Both the position numbers and the translations under genes were made by a program. From positions 1 to 20,337 of the forward strand of contig CALMRM010000183.1 in the NCBI GenBank assembly GCA_937871605.1: a DNA stretch of 20,337 nucleotides. Direction: 5' to 3'. Below are positions 7,675 through 15,481 of the stretch, piece after piece. Source of the stretch: an uncultured Terriglobus sp. (GTDB lineage Bacteria > Acidobacteriota > Terriglobia > Terriglobales > Acidobacteriaceae). The first letter of the stretch is position 1, and every line of letters begins with the position of its first letter. The notes under the pieces are model-generated. The model was not told the origin of the DNA. It worked only from the letters and a program-made list of their open reading frames with translations, and did not search any database.

Positions 7675-8904
7675 ATGAACGTTCGTGTGGCGCCAGGTAC
7701 GCGGCCCGCTTTGGCATTGACCACCGCAGCCGGCCCGGTCTTCACGATCCTGCTGGCGATCAGCTTTTCGCATACCTTGAACGACTTGATGCAGTCGCTG
7801 CTGGCTTCGATCTACCCGCTGCTCAAGCTCAACTACCACCTGAGCTTCACCCAAATTGGGCTTCTCACGCTGACGCTCCAGACCACGGCCTCGCTGCTTC
7901 AGCCGGTGGTGGGCCGTTACACCGATCGCCATCCCGTGCCTTACTCGCTGGCGCTGGGCATGACAGGGACGTTGGCTGGGTTGCTGCTGCTGTCCCGTGC
8001 CGGCAGCTTCGCCCTGTTGCTGGCGGCAGCGGGGCTGATCGGCGTCGGGTCTTCCGTGTTCCATCCCGAAGCCTCGCGCGTGGCACGCATGGCCTCGGGC
8101 GGGCGGCATGGGCTGGCGCAATCTGTGTTTCAGGTGGGCGGCAACGCCGGGCAGGCGCTTGGGCCGCTCGCGGCCGCTTTCATCGTGGTACCGCATGGCC
8201 AGGGCAGCGTCGCGCTATTTGGCCTGTTGGCGGTGCTTGCCATGGCCGCGCTGTACGGGGTTGGGCGCTGGTATGCAGCGCAACTCGGCCACTTGGCACG
8301 GCCAAGGTGCCCTGCGGTGGTGCTGGCCCCGCTGCCCCGCCGTCAGCTCCGTACCGCCTTGGCGGTGTTGCTCGTGCTGATCTTCTCCAAGTTCTTCTAC
8401 ACAGCCAGCCTCAGCACCTATTATACCTTCTACCTTATCGATCGCTTCCACCTCACCGTTCAGCAAGCTCAGGTCGATCTGTTCCTTTACCTGGGAGCAT
8501 TCGCGGCGGGGACACTGCTTGGCGGACCGCTGGGTGACTGGATTGGGCGAAGATACGTGATTTGGGGCTCGATCCTTGGGGTGCTGCCGTTCACGCTCGC
8601 GCTGCCACACGCCAACCTGTTCTGGACAGTGACGCTGACCGTGGTGATCGGGCTCGTCCTGGCGTCGGCTTTTTCCGCCATCTTGGTCTATGCCCAGGAA
8701 CTGATGCCAGGCCGGGTCGGGATGGTGTCCGGTCTGTTCTTCGGCTTCGCGTTCGGCATGGCTGGGTTGGGCGCGGCCGTGCTGGGCCAGATTGCCGACC
8801 GGTTCGGCATCATGGCCGTCTACCAGGGCTGCGCCTTCCTGCCCGCGATCGGCTTGCTGACCGCTCTTCTCCCAAACCTTGAAAGGCAACGCGATGCCAC
8901 TTGA
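7675..8904 (+). CDS. fsr: MFS exporter, fosmidomycin-resistance (Fsr) family
   Basis: 409 residues with the expected 12 hydrophobic segments of the major facilitator superfamily in the inner membrane. The N-half follows the Fsr pattern: SHTLNDLMQSLLASIYPLLK, LSFTQIGLLTLT, LLQPVVGRYTDRHP, then GVGSSVFHPEASRVARMASG and GLAQSVFQVGGNAGQALGP. Fsr proteins are proton-driven exporters that confer fosmidomycin resistance in E. coli; the natural substrate is unknown. AGAAGGA 7 bases before ATG 7675 sets the start; an in-frame TTG at 7669 is less likely. Its stop overlaps the start of the DUF2237 gene by 11 bases, implying cotranscription and perhaps coupled translation. Confidence 0.92.
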   Translation: MNVRVAPGTRPALALTTAAGPVFTILLAISFSHTLNDLMQSLLASIYPLLKLNYHLSFTQIGLLTLTLQTTASLLQPVVGRYTDRHPVPYSLALGMTGTLAGLLLLSRAGSFALLLAAAGLIGVGSSVFHPEASRVARMASGGRHGLAQSVFQVGGNAGQALGPLAAAFIVVPHGQGSVALFGLLAVLAMAALYGVGRWYAAQLGHLARPRCPAVVLAPLPRRQLRTALAVLLVLIFSKFFYTASLSTYYTFYLIDRFHLTVQQAQVDLFLYLGAFAAGTLLGGPLGDWIGRRYVIWGSILGVLPFTLALPHANLFWTVTLTVVIGLVLASAFSAILVYAQELMPGRVGMVSGLFFGFAFGMAGLGAAVLGQIADRFGIMAVYQGCAFLPAIGLLTALLPNLERQRDAT

Positions 8905-9286
8905 CCAGACTGGCGGACGCCCGCCCAGCCGCAACGTCCTGGGCGGGCCTTTGGTAAGCTGCTCGACCGATCCGTTGACTGGGTTCTATCGCAACGGCTG
9001 CTGCAACACGGGACCGGAAGATGGCGGCTGCCACACGGTCTGCGCGGTGGTGACGGCTGAGTTCCTTCGCTTCAGCGCCGAACGGGGCAATGACCTATCC
9101 ACCTCGCAGCCTGAGCACGGGTTTCCTGGGCTCCAACCCGGCGACCGCTGGTGCCTCTGCGCCGCACGCTGGCAGCAAGCGCTCCAGGGCGGCTGCGCCC
9201 CGCTGGTGACGCTGGAAGCCACCGAAGAGACAGCGCTCCGGCACTGCAAGCTGGAGGATCTTAAGCGGCATGCCGCGCAGTGCTGA
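8894..9286 (+). CDS. DUF2237 family Cys-rich protein
   Basis: 130 residues matching DUF2237: NVLGGPLVSCSTDPLTGFYR, CCNTGPEDGG, HTVCAVVTAEFLRFS, then GLQPGDRWCLCAARW and APLVTLEATEETAL. Function is unknown in the family. Ten cysteines (23, 36, 37, 46, 50, 87, 89, 101, 118, 130), most in conserved motifs, suggest a metal site or disulfides; no signal peptide is seen, so metal binding in the cytoplasm is my inference. ATG 8894 has AAAGG 7 bases upstream and lies inside the end of the MFS gene. Confidence 0.88.
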   Translation: MPLDQTGGRPPSRNVLGGPLVSCSTDPLTGFYRNGCCNTGPEDGGCHTVCAVVTAEFLRFSAERGNDLSTSQPEHGFPGLQPGDRWCLCAARWQQALQGGCAPLVTLEATEETALRHCKLEDLKRHAAQC

Positions 9287-9602
9287 TCGTGCACCATCTG
9301 GCAAACAGCCGCAGCCAGGCATCCCTTGGATGCTGGAGGAGCTAGGGGCCGAGCACCACCTGAGAAGTTGCGAGCGCGACCGACTCTAGCTTGCGTCACT
9401 GAGCCTGAAACTCCCACACCCGTTCGGCAAGTCACCGATTGGTGTAAGCGATGGCCTTGTTACCGAATCCGGCCTCATTGTGGGCGCATTGCCTTACGTC
9501 GATTGTTACTGGCCTGCGTCGTTGCCTGAGATGGTCTGCTACCGGCGAACGCAGGGTGGGTCCGTGCAATCTCAAAATGCTCTGGCATGCGGGTTGCAGA
9601 AG
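9287..9602. other. 316-base gap between convergent genes, no gene seen
   Basis: Lies between the stops of the DUF2237 gene and the HU gene. Short open frames exist in it but none resembles a known family or has a ribosome site. It holds one hairpin (9315-9336) and nothing else I can support. Confidence 0.5.
9315..9336 (+). terminator. possible terminator after DUF2237 gene
   Basis: CCAGGCATCC and GGATGCTGG pair with one bulged G around a CTT loop, 28 bases after the stop. No T-run follows, so it may only protect the 3' end. Confidence 0.35.
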
Positions 9603-10025
9603 CTAGATTGCCTCCTTCAGCTCTTTGGCAGCACGGAAAGCAATTTTCTTGCTGGCCTTGATCTGAATCGCCTCGCCCGTTGCTGGGTTGCGCCCCATGC
9701 GTGCCGGGCGGTTTTTGACCTCGATGATGCCAAGGCCGCCAATACGGACACGTTCACCCGCCTTGAGGTGATCGACCACATCGCTGAACATGTCGGCGAT
9801 CAGGCCGTCCGTCTCCTTCTTGGCCATGCCGCTCCGCTCGGCCATGGCGGTAGAGAGTTGCTTCATGGTGATCGTCGTTGGGGTTGCGGGCTTTGCTGCT
9901 TCCGGCGCTTTCGCGACAGGCTTTGCCGCAACTGACTTTGCCGCACCTGGCTTTGCGGCAGCTTTCGTGGTCGGCTTGGCCGCTGGTGCCGGCTTGGCCT
10001 TGGTCTCAGCCACTTTCTTTGCCAT
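9603..10025 (-). CDS. HU-family DNA-binding protein with Lys/Ala/Pro-rich N-terminal tail
   Basis: 140 residues. Residues 52-140 are a full HU/IHF domain: ITMKQLSTAMAERSGM, the dimer helices, and the DNA-binding beta-arm with RMGRNPATGE (109-118) and the closing ASKKIAFRAAKELK. HU bends and compacts DNA as a dimer. Residues 1-50 are unusual, a low-complexity tail of AKP/AAK units with about a dozen lysines and no acidic cluster, like a histone H1 tail. Actinobacterial HU carries such tails at the C-terminus and Deinococcus at the N-terminus; here it precedes the HU fold. ATG 10025 is chosen because MAKK begins the tail; the upstream ribosome site is weak. The gene stands alone, with sequence lacking genes on both sides. 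Confidence 0.93.
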   Translation of the reverse strand: MAKKVAETKAKPAPAAKPTTKAAAKPGAAKSVAAKPVAKAPEAAKPATPTTITMKQLSTAMAERSGMAKKETDGLIADMFSDVVDHLKAGERVRIGGLGIIEVKNRPARMGRNPATGEAIQIKASKKIAFRAAKELKEAI

Positions 10026-10952
10026 CGCTTGAGTTCTCGCATTGGTTACGTCTCCCACCGAATCATGCGGCGGACGCCTGCACAAGCCTTTGCTGCGCAA
10101 ATACGGTGTTTGAGCGCCGGAAATCATGGTGATTGCGCCATTCGGAGCCGAGCTTGGGCTTACCTACCCGCTTCATGGCTGCGCCGGGACGTACGGTTCA
10201 GAAAGACATCCACGAGGATGCAGCTGCGGATTCCGAATCCCACCAACTTGCAATAGGATGGCTGATCGAACTAGGCGTTGCGGCCTGACTCTGAAACAGG
10301 CCCCCATGCTTGCCCATTCCATGTTCGCCTGCGGCGTCACCGTCGCCATGCTGGCCGTGCGGTGCTCGCACCCAAGGCGACAAGCAGCCCCCGTGATATC
10401 TTCAACGCCGTACTGAAGCCGGCACTGGCAATCATCTGGTCGGGTTCGCTCGACTTGGTGGGCGAGATCGCAGTCGCCCAAGGCGGAATGGAAACTCCGT
10501 TGCCCAGCGATTGAAGCCGCCCAACAGCGCTTCCGCTACCAGGTTGCCGGCCGTATGGTCGCTGCGTGTCGCTCAACCAAAAGCCCGGTGGAGCCAGCTC
10601 CTCCAACAAGGAATGGTGGGTCACACCACTGCGCGTCGCTCCAAGACGTTCGTGAGTCCAGGCGCTAAACCGCCGCTTCCTGGGCCACATGCCAAGCCTC
10701 GGCTCGGGCGACGACGGAGAGGCTGTGCAACTGGACCTGGCGTTATTTGGCAACAGATGCTCACTCTGGCCTGTGTCACGCTGTCTTGGGCAACACTGGC
10801 GGAGGGTGCAGCCACAGTGACAGCTGACGCCTGCAAAATCTGGTCAGCACCCTTCGGAGGGAGCCTGCGAATGCGGGTGTAGGCTAGGCAACTCTGTGCT
10901 AATGGTGCCTCATGGTCATCTTTACCCATGCCCCCATCGTGACTGACGCTGC
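10026..10952. other. 0.93-kb stretch without a convincing gene
   Basis: Open frames up to 138 codons occur on both strands but overlap one another, lack ribosome sites and resemble no family I know. One minus-strand frame (about 10440-10530) has a GRLQSLGN run faintly like the end of phage C5-cytosine methylases, too weak to call. Three palindromes stand side by side at 10207-10240. The promoter of the FIST gene should lie at the right end. Decayed genes or mobile-element debris are likely, but not identified. Confidence 0.45.
10207..10240. repeat. three adjacent palindromes
   Basis: CATCC-ACGA-GGATG (10207-10220), GCAGCTGC (10220-10227) and GGATTC-C-GAATCC (10228-10240) follow one another without spacer. 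All arms are perfect. Confidence 0.6.
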
Positions 10953-12146
10953 ATGATCCAAGTCGCCTACGCCAGCCATTACGATATCACCATCGCAGTG
11001 AAACGGTGCCAGGGGTTGCTGGAGGGTGTCCGGCCTGTGCTCCTTCTCGTGTTTTGCGGCGGCAAGCACGATCCTGCGGCTGCCTTTGCCGCTCTAAGAT
11101 CGGCGTTTGGCCCCATCCCAATCGTCGGCGGCTCGGCGGCCGGGGCGATCGGTTGCAGTGGCTCCGGCTGTAGCGGCCTCGAACTTGGCATCATCGCGTT
11201 TGAGGCATCTGCGATCCTGCCAGAAATCCATACAACGCACGACCTTCTCGGCGGCGAGAGCCAAGCCGGCGCCGCACTCGCGCGCAAAGTGGCGAGCCAG
11301 GCTTCGGACGGGGCTGTGGTGCTGCTGTTCTTCGACAGTGTCGCCTCCACCACTCCCCGACAGCTGCATTATGCAAGCGCGCTCGTCCAAGGGTTCCACA
11401 CAGGCCTGGACGGAAAAAAGGTAAACTTGATCGGTGGTGGGTTGCTGACTGACCTGAACTTTTCTGACGGCTGGGTCTTTGATGGCGCAGGCGTGTGCAA
11501 GCATGCTGCAATCGCATTGGTGTTTCCACCTGTCGTCAAGGCCGAAACAATCGTGCTCCATGGTTGCCGCCCGGTCAGCAGCTTCATGAGCATCACCCGT
11601 ATCGACGGTGCTGAGGTGTTTGAACTGGACTCACAGCCTGCGCTCGAAGTGATCGAGCGTATGCTAGGGCTGCGACTCGGCAGCACGGACGGAACTGACA
11701 TATCCCTTGTCGCCACCCTGGGCGAGAAGCATGGCGATCCTTTTGCGCCCTATGATGAGAACACTTACGTCAACCGGTTGATCCTGGGCGCTAACCGGGC
11801 GAGCGGTTCCATTACCCTTTTTGAGCCAGATTTCAGCCAAGGCACGATTGTCCAAATCATGGCGCGAGACAACTCGCTGATGCTGCAATCAGTCCGCGAT
11901 GGCACGGCTGCATTGCGTGACAGATGTGTATCAAATAAACCTATCCTGGGTCTCTACATTGATTGTGCTGGTAGAGCGAGTGCTCGAAGTGGTGCCTTGC
12001 AGGAAGAGGCGGAGCTTGTGATGCAGTCTTTGGACCTGTCCTTTCCCTTGCTGGGCTTTTACTCGGGAGTGGAAATTGCTCCATTCGAGGGCTATAGCCG
12101 TCCGTTGGACTGGACCGGTGTGCTCGCCCTGCTGCGGGTTGACTGA
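10953..12146 (+). CDS. FIST-domain sensory protein
   Basis: 397 residues covering FIST_N (about 30-220) and FIST_C (about 225-385). Supporting motifs are VGGSAAGAIGCSG (58-70), NLIGGGLLTD (158-167), a NRLILGAN segment, and the C-terminal LLGFYSGVEIAPFEG (366-380), typical of FIST_C. FIST proteins are soluble sensors thought to bind small ligands such as amino acids, and are found with histidine kinases, chemoreceptors and cyclic-di-GMP enzymes. No membrane segment or output domain is present, so it probably hands its signal to a partner; the gene 2 bases downstream encodes a kinase-like protein. ATG 10953 starts at the domain edge and lacks a strong ribosome site. Wobble positions are less GC-rich than in thrS or pepN. 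Confidence 0.9.
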   Translation: MIQVAYASHYDITIAVKRCQGLLEGVRPVLLLVFCGGKHDPAAAFAALRSAFGPIPIVGGSAAGAIGCSGSGCSGLELGIIAFEASAILPEIHTTHDLLGGESQAGAALARKVASQASDGAVVLLFFDSVASTTPRQLHYASALVQGFHTGLDGKKVNLIGGGLLTDLNFSDGWVFDGAGVCKHAAIALVFPPVVKAETIVLHGCRPVSSFMSITRIDGAEVFELDSQPALEVIERMLGLRLGSTDGTDISLVATLGEKHGDPFAPYDENTYVNRLILGANRASGSITLFEPDFSQGTIVQIMARDNSLMLQSVRDGTAALRDRCVSNKPILGLYIDCAGRASARSGALQEEAELVMQSLDLSFPLLGFYSGVEIAPFEGYSRPLDWTGVLALLRVD

Positions 12147-12148
12147 CC

Positions 12149-13498
12149 GTGGGCGATCGGCCCGGAATTGGCAACCCGCAAGACCGCGAGTTGCAGTACT
12201 ATCGGAACGAGTGCAACGATCTGGGCGGCCGCTTGCTGCGCCTGCAAGAGGAACAGAGCCAGGCATTCCTGGAGGCGAGGCGCAGCCGGACGGTCGTGCG
12301 CCTGGTGCGGGAGGCATACCTCCTAGCAGAGCCTAGCCAGGCGATGCACGACGTTGGTGGGGCCGTGCTGCAGGTCATTGTCGAGAACGCGCTTTGCGAC
12401 CGTGCCGCTTTGCTGCGGGAAGAGCCGCTCAGCAGCGGCCGCTTTCTTGTGGCTCACGCCATAGGTGGGACGAGCGTTGAAGCCGACCAGTCGGTGACGG
12501 TTCCCAATCCGCCAAGCTTCTTCTTCACGAGCTCCCTTCGTTTTGACAAGCCGCCGCCCGGCTTGCTTGACGTGCTGCACCTGCCGTTCGTCCTCTGGGC
12601 CTATGACAAGTCAAGCGGCCATGCACTTGTCATGGGCAACCGCTCTGAGGGCAATGTTACCCGCGCCTTCGTCCCTGGCGACCAGGAGCTTATTGAAGCG
12701 GCGCTCACGGTTTACCTCGATGTGATGTATCGCAAGTACGCCGAAGTCCAACTGCGCCAGGCCAAGCAATCCGCTGAGGAGGTGACCCGTAGACAAGCTG
12801 GCTTTCTCAAGGTGCTGTCTCAGCAGGTAAAAGCCCCGGCTGAATCGATAGCCACTCTCGTGACCACCATGTCATGCCAGCTAGACAGCATACCTGGAAC
12901 AGAAGAGTTTCGCACCACGGCACAGCAACTCGCCACCTACTCGCGCGAACTGCTGCGCCTGGCTGACGACGCTGGCCGTCTCGCAACTCCCATTGAGCAG
13001 TTCGCTCTGCCAGATGTCCAATGGATCGACCTTGGCGAGATCGTGCGGCGAGTGTTCCGATCAAGCTACCCAATCAGTGTCAAAAGCGATGTCGAACTCG
13101 ACGTCAGCTTGCCTCGGCGCAACGTGTCAATCTGTGCCGACCGCGAGAGCATGCATCGCGCGATACAGACGATCGTAAGCGACTCCCTGGCTCGGGCTCT
13201 ACCGCGATCCGCTGTGAAGCTGTCTGCGACCCGGCGCGGCGACGGCGCCGTTGAAATCCTGGTAAGCTGTGCAGCTGAAATCGCGCCAGCCCACGTCGTC
13301 GATTTGATCACGTCAAGCGATCCCGTGCAGGTATCGCACTCACCCCATGAGCTTGGCAGCGACCGGCTGTCGGCTGCGCGCCGCATCGTAGAGGCCCATG
13401 ACGGTGTTCTCTTCACTGAGGCTCGGCGGAGCGGCGGGACCCAGGCTCGCATCATCCTTCCTCCGCATATTGCTCGGGATTATGACGAGCCAATCTGA
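12149..13498 (+). CDS. degenerate histidine-kinase-like protein (probable pseudokinase)
   Basis: 449 residues, GTG start 2 bases after the FIST stop. Visible parts are a coiled coil (15-50), a GAF-like region (about 55-195), a helical linker, a DHp-like segment (210-280) and a HATPase-like end (about 295-440). The H-box reads FLKVLSQQVKAPAESI where active kinases have FLxxLSHELRTPL, so the phospho-acceptor His is Gln225. The N-box has Asp345 instead of the Mg-binding Asn (TIVSDSLARA), the DxGxG of the G1 box is absent near 374-380, and G2 is reduced to ELGSDRLSAARRIVEAHDG. The fold seems kept while catalysis is lost. No response regulator lies nearby. The reading frame is intact, which argues against simple decay. 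It may be a scaffold or allosteric partner for FIST; a diverged active kinase is less likely. Confidence 0.82.
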   Translation: MGDRPGIGNPQDRELQYYRNECNDLGGRLLRLQEEQSQAFLEARRSRTVVRLVREAYLLAEPSQAMHDVGGAVLQVIVENALCDRAALLREEPLSSGRFLVAHAIGGTSVEADQSVTVPNPPSFFFTSSLRFDKPPPGLLDVLHLPFVLWAYDKSSGHALVMGNRSEGNVTRAFVPGDQELIEAALTVYLDVMYRKYAEVQLRQAKQSAEEVTRRQAGFLKVLSQQVKAPAESIATLVTTMSCQLDSIPGTEEFRTTAQQLATYSRELLRLADDAGRLATPIEQFALPDVQWIDLGEIVRRVFRSSYPISVKSDVELDVSLPRRNVSICADRESMHRAIQTIVSDSLARALPRSAVKLSATRRGDGAVEILVSCAAEIAPAHVVDLITSSDPVQVSHSPHELGSDRLSAARRIVEAHDGVLFTEARRSGGTQARIILPPHIARDYDEPI

Positions 13499-13529
13499 CC
13501 ACCTTCGGGCCTCTACCCGGAGGTGGTCA
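13496..13529. terminator. bidirectional stem-loop between convergent genes
   Basis: A 14-base stem (13496-13509 with 13516-13529, one G-T pair) closes a 6-base CCTCTA loop and includes the stop codon of the kinase-like gene. No T-run on either side. It is placed to end transcription from both the kinase-like gene and the desaturase. Confidence 0.6.
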
Positions 13530-13548
13530 GAAAACCAAAGCCGGTGTG

Positions 13549-14721
13549 CTAGAATGGCGTGCCGGGCGGCAAGCGCGACAAACTTGCCAACGTCGCGTCC
13601 ACAGCCCTGAACAGTCCCCAAATCTCCGAATAGTCGGTTTGGAACGTCTTTGAACCAGCTTCCTTGTCGTTGTGGCGGGCTTGGATGTAGCTTGTCCAGC
13701 GTCGACTTGCCGGTTTGCGGTGGTGATAGTCGTGGCAAGGTGCGTCGCCTACCAGGATGACAACTCTCACGAAGACCTGGACAGTGAGCATGTTGGTCCA
13801 CCAACCCAGCCAAGCCAGTGCGCCGGGCGCTGATTTCGCCGGCGACGACGGGGGCATCACGCCAGGGAAGACGCCAGACGTCGCATGACATGTAAGGTCA
13901 CGTCCTCGGGCGGTGATGATGCTGATGTCGGGAAAGCTGTGCTCGCACAAGATGCGCCCGACCGTCGCGGCCTGCAGCAGAACCGTCACTGGAACAACCC
14001 ATGCCAGCACGAAGCCGAGCCACTGTCCTGTCGCAAGGGCGAATGCCGTCAGCAAACCCCAACTCACCACGCCAATCAGGTTATGCTTTCGGTCCTGCGA
14101 CCACCAAGCTGCCCGCACGCGACGGGCTAGGAAACGGGCATGGAATAAGGGCGACGCCAGCCCTTGCAGCACCCGGCGGCGCAGCACTGGCAGTGCTACG
14201 CCTGCCTCAAGCCTGCAGGTATTGAAAACGAAGTCAGCGAACTCGTCTTCTTCCGTTAGCAGCTTATTGTTGCTGTGATGCAACATATGCTCGTGCTTAT
14301 AATGATCAAAGTGCTTAAACAATAGTATGGCAGAAATGAGCCGTCCGACTTTCATGTTGGTCCCACGATCTTTAAACACTGTGCCATGGGAGCAGTGATG
14401 GAACACGACCACCTGCAGCAAGCCAAGGCCTGCGGTGGTGAGCAACATGCCCAGTGGTATCAAAGCGATGCAGAGGTGCAACCCCGCCACGGTGAGGGCG
14501 GCCCCTGTCAGAACCTGCAGTAAAGCGGCGCTAACATAGCGTAGCGGGGAGCGCTCTCGACAGGGATCGTCCGGCGCAGGCTGGGCGGTGAGCCAGGTTA
14601 GGAAGGGCTGCGTCCATCGGGGCAGACGGTTATACATGACGAGCCGCGGGTTGGCTGCCAGCACGGCTGGCGTTGAACTGCTTTCTTGGGCCGCAATGAG
14701 GCCAGGGAACCAAAAAGTCAC
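13549..14721 (-). CDS. membrane fatty acid desaturase
   Basis: 390 residues with the three histidine boxes of integral-membrane di-iron desaturases: H108-x3-H112 (HHCSH), H145-x2-HH149 (HEHMLHH) and H330-x2-HH334 (HDYHH). Two hydrophobic pairs (about 62-107 and 214-256) separate the boxes, as in the acyl-lipid/acyl-CoA desaturase family of the inner membrane, which use O2 and an electron carrier to insert a double bond. A related hydroxylase or carotenoid ketolase role is possible, since boxes alone do not tell these apart. GTG 14721 is preceded by AGGAGAG at 6 bases. No ferredoxin or reductase gene is adjacent. Upstream DNA is AT-rich with an inverted repeat at 14819-14846 that may be an operator. 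Confidence 0.88.
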   Translation of the reverse strand: MTFWFPGLIAAQESSSTPAVLAANPRLVMYNRLPRWTQPFLTWLTAQPAPDDPCRERSPLRYVSAALLQVLTGAALTVAGLHLCIALIPLGMLLTTAGLGLLQVVVFHHCSHGTVFKDRGTNMKVGRLISAILLFKHFDHYKHEHMLHHSNNKLLTEEDEFADFVFNTCRLEAGVALPVLRRRVLQGLASPLFHARFLARRVRAAWWSQDRKHNLIGVVSWGLLTAFALATGQWLGFVLAWVVPVTVLLQAATVGRILCEHSFPDISIITARGRDLTCHATSGVFPGVMPPSSPAKSAPGALAWLGWWTNMLTVQVFVRVVILVGDAPCHDYHHRKPASRRWTSYIQARHNDKEAGSKTFQTDYSEIWGLFRAVDATLASLSRLPPGTPF

Positions 14722-14818
14722 GTTCGCTCTCCTGATAACGCTGCGTCGCGCACGATACGATGCTGCTGACGTAACAATACGAGATCGCGTTAGCGCTTTG
14801 GAGAGTGAACAGTCAGGC

Positions 14819-14846
14819 AGACATCAATATTTACAAATGAATGTCT
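14819..14846. promoter_or_regulatory. inverted repeat upstream of desaturase gene, possible operator
   Basis: AGACAT (14819-14824) and ATGTCT (14841-14846) are perfect inverted half-sites 16 bases apart, about 100 bases before the desaturase start in AT-rich DNA. A dimeric regulator site is possible; none is recognised. Confidence 0.3.
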
Positions 14847-14924
14847 ACAAAGCATTAAATTAACGTATTATTAACATACATCGTCAATTTCGAGAGTAGA
14901 TAGGGGTAGAACAGTAGCAACGTC

Positions 14925-14946
14925 AATGAGAATCGAAGCTCTCATT
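14925..14946. repeat. 7-base inverted repeat in AT-rich gap
   Basis: AATGAGA (14925-14931) and TCTCATT (14940-14946) are separated by 8 bases. TGAGA at 14952-14956 can pair with the same right arm, so two exclusive hairpins are possible. It follows the small minus-strand gene at 15019 by 73 bases but has no T-run on that strand. Confidence 0.35.
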
Positions 14947-15018
14947 TATCTTGAGATGGAACACATAAAATACGACAAAGGCCTCGCTAAATTAATGTAA
15001 TATGGCGTACTCAACTGC

Positions 15019-15282
15019 TCATGTTACAGCGCCGAGAAGATGGTGGCGTATCAGCGCCGCAATTCGGGGAGGGGTTGCGACCGGACCATGATATCGTGCT
15101 CGTCTTAAGTCGCGCGCACTGAGCACGGTAAAGCCATCCTGCCACTCATCACGGTCCATGGACTCAGCCCAATCGCCACCGCGCCACAGCAGTGGGCGCA
15201 AGCCGTCAGCATCTTCGACCCAATGCCAGGCAGTCCGCTCAGGGTCATCCGGACAACCGTTCCAAGCTGTAAAATCGGCCAT
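15019..15282 (-). CDS. small Trp-rich hypothetical protein
   Basis: 87 residues that I cannot place in a named family. The N-half is rich in Trp and acidic residues (WNGCPDDPERTAWHWVEDAD, then LLWRGGDWAESMDRDEW), and the C-half is basic with ARDLRRARYHGP and a final helix. AGGGAG about 8 bases before ATG 15282 and codon choice make it look like a true gene. No signal peptide or membrane segment. A possible 61-codon frame ends 13 bases upstream on the same strand and could share its transcript. Confidence 0.6.
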   Translation of the reverse strand: MADFTAWNGCPDDPERTAWHWVEDADGLRPLLWRGGDWAESMDRDEWQDGFTVLSARDLRRARYHGPVATPPRIAALIRHHLLGAVT

Positions 15283-15295
15283 TGTGTTGCACTCC

Positions 15296-15481
15296 CTAGA
15301 TCACGGAATCGATGACAATAGTGGGTTGGAGCAAGCTTCGTAAAGTTTCGATGAAGGCTGTGATGTCTGCCCAAAAGCGGCCTTCTCGTATCCTGCTTGC
15401 GTAACAGAAATGAGACTGCCCTTCGTGTAGCCTCACGATAGATGCTTCAGAAAGGCGGCAGCAACAAGCCACCGTGCACAC
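15296..15481 (-). CDS. possible small hypothetical protein
   Basis: 61 residues from a GTG, with a GGGGG run close upstream. The C-half looks protein-like (RIREGRFWADITAFIETLRS), the N-half (CCC cluster) does not, so the true start may be internal or upstream. No family recognised. It would precede the 87-residue gene in the same direction with 13 bases between them. Confidence 0.3.
   Translation of the reverse strand: MCTVACCCRLSEASIVRLHEGQSHFCYASRIREGRFWADITAFIETLRSLLQPTIVIDSVI

Noticed and set aside
10228..10246. tRNA-like 3' end (GGATTCCGAATCC then CACCA)
   Set aside because: The loop does not fit a T-loop (no TTCRA at the right place) and no D-arm, anticodon arm or acceptor stem lies upstream.
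10337..10753. Minus-strand frame with a GRLQSLGN run resembling the end of phage cytosine methylases
   Set aside because: The likeness covers about a dozen residues, the rest of the 138-codon frame shows none of the methylase motifs, and there is no ribosome site.
9384..10779. Near-repeat CTCTAGCTTGCGTCAC (9384-9399) and CTCTGGCCTGTGTCAC (10764-10779) on either side of the HU gene
   Set aside because: Only 13 of 16 bases match and the flanks do not extend it; not enough to call direct repeats of a mobile element.
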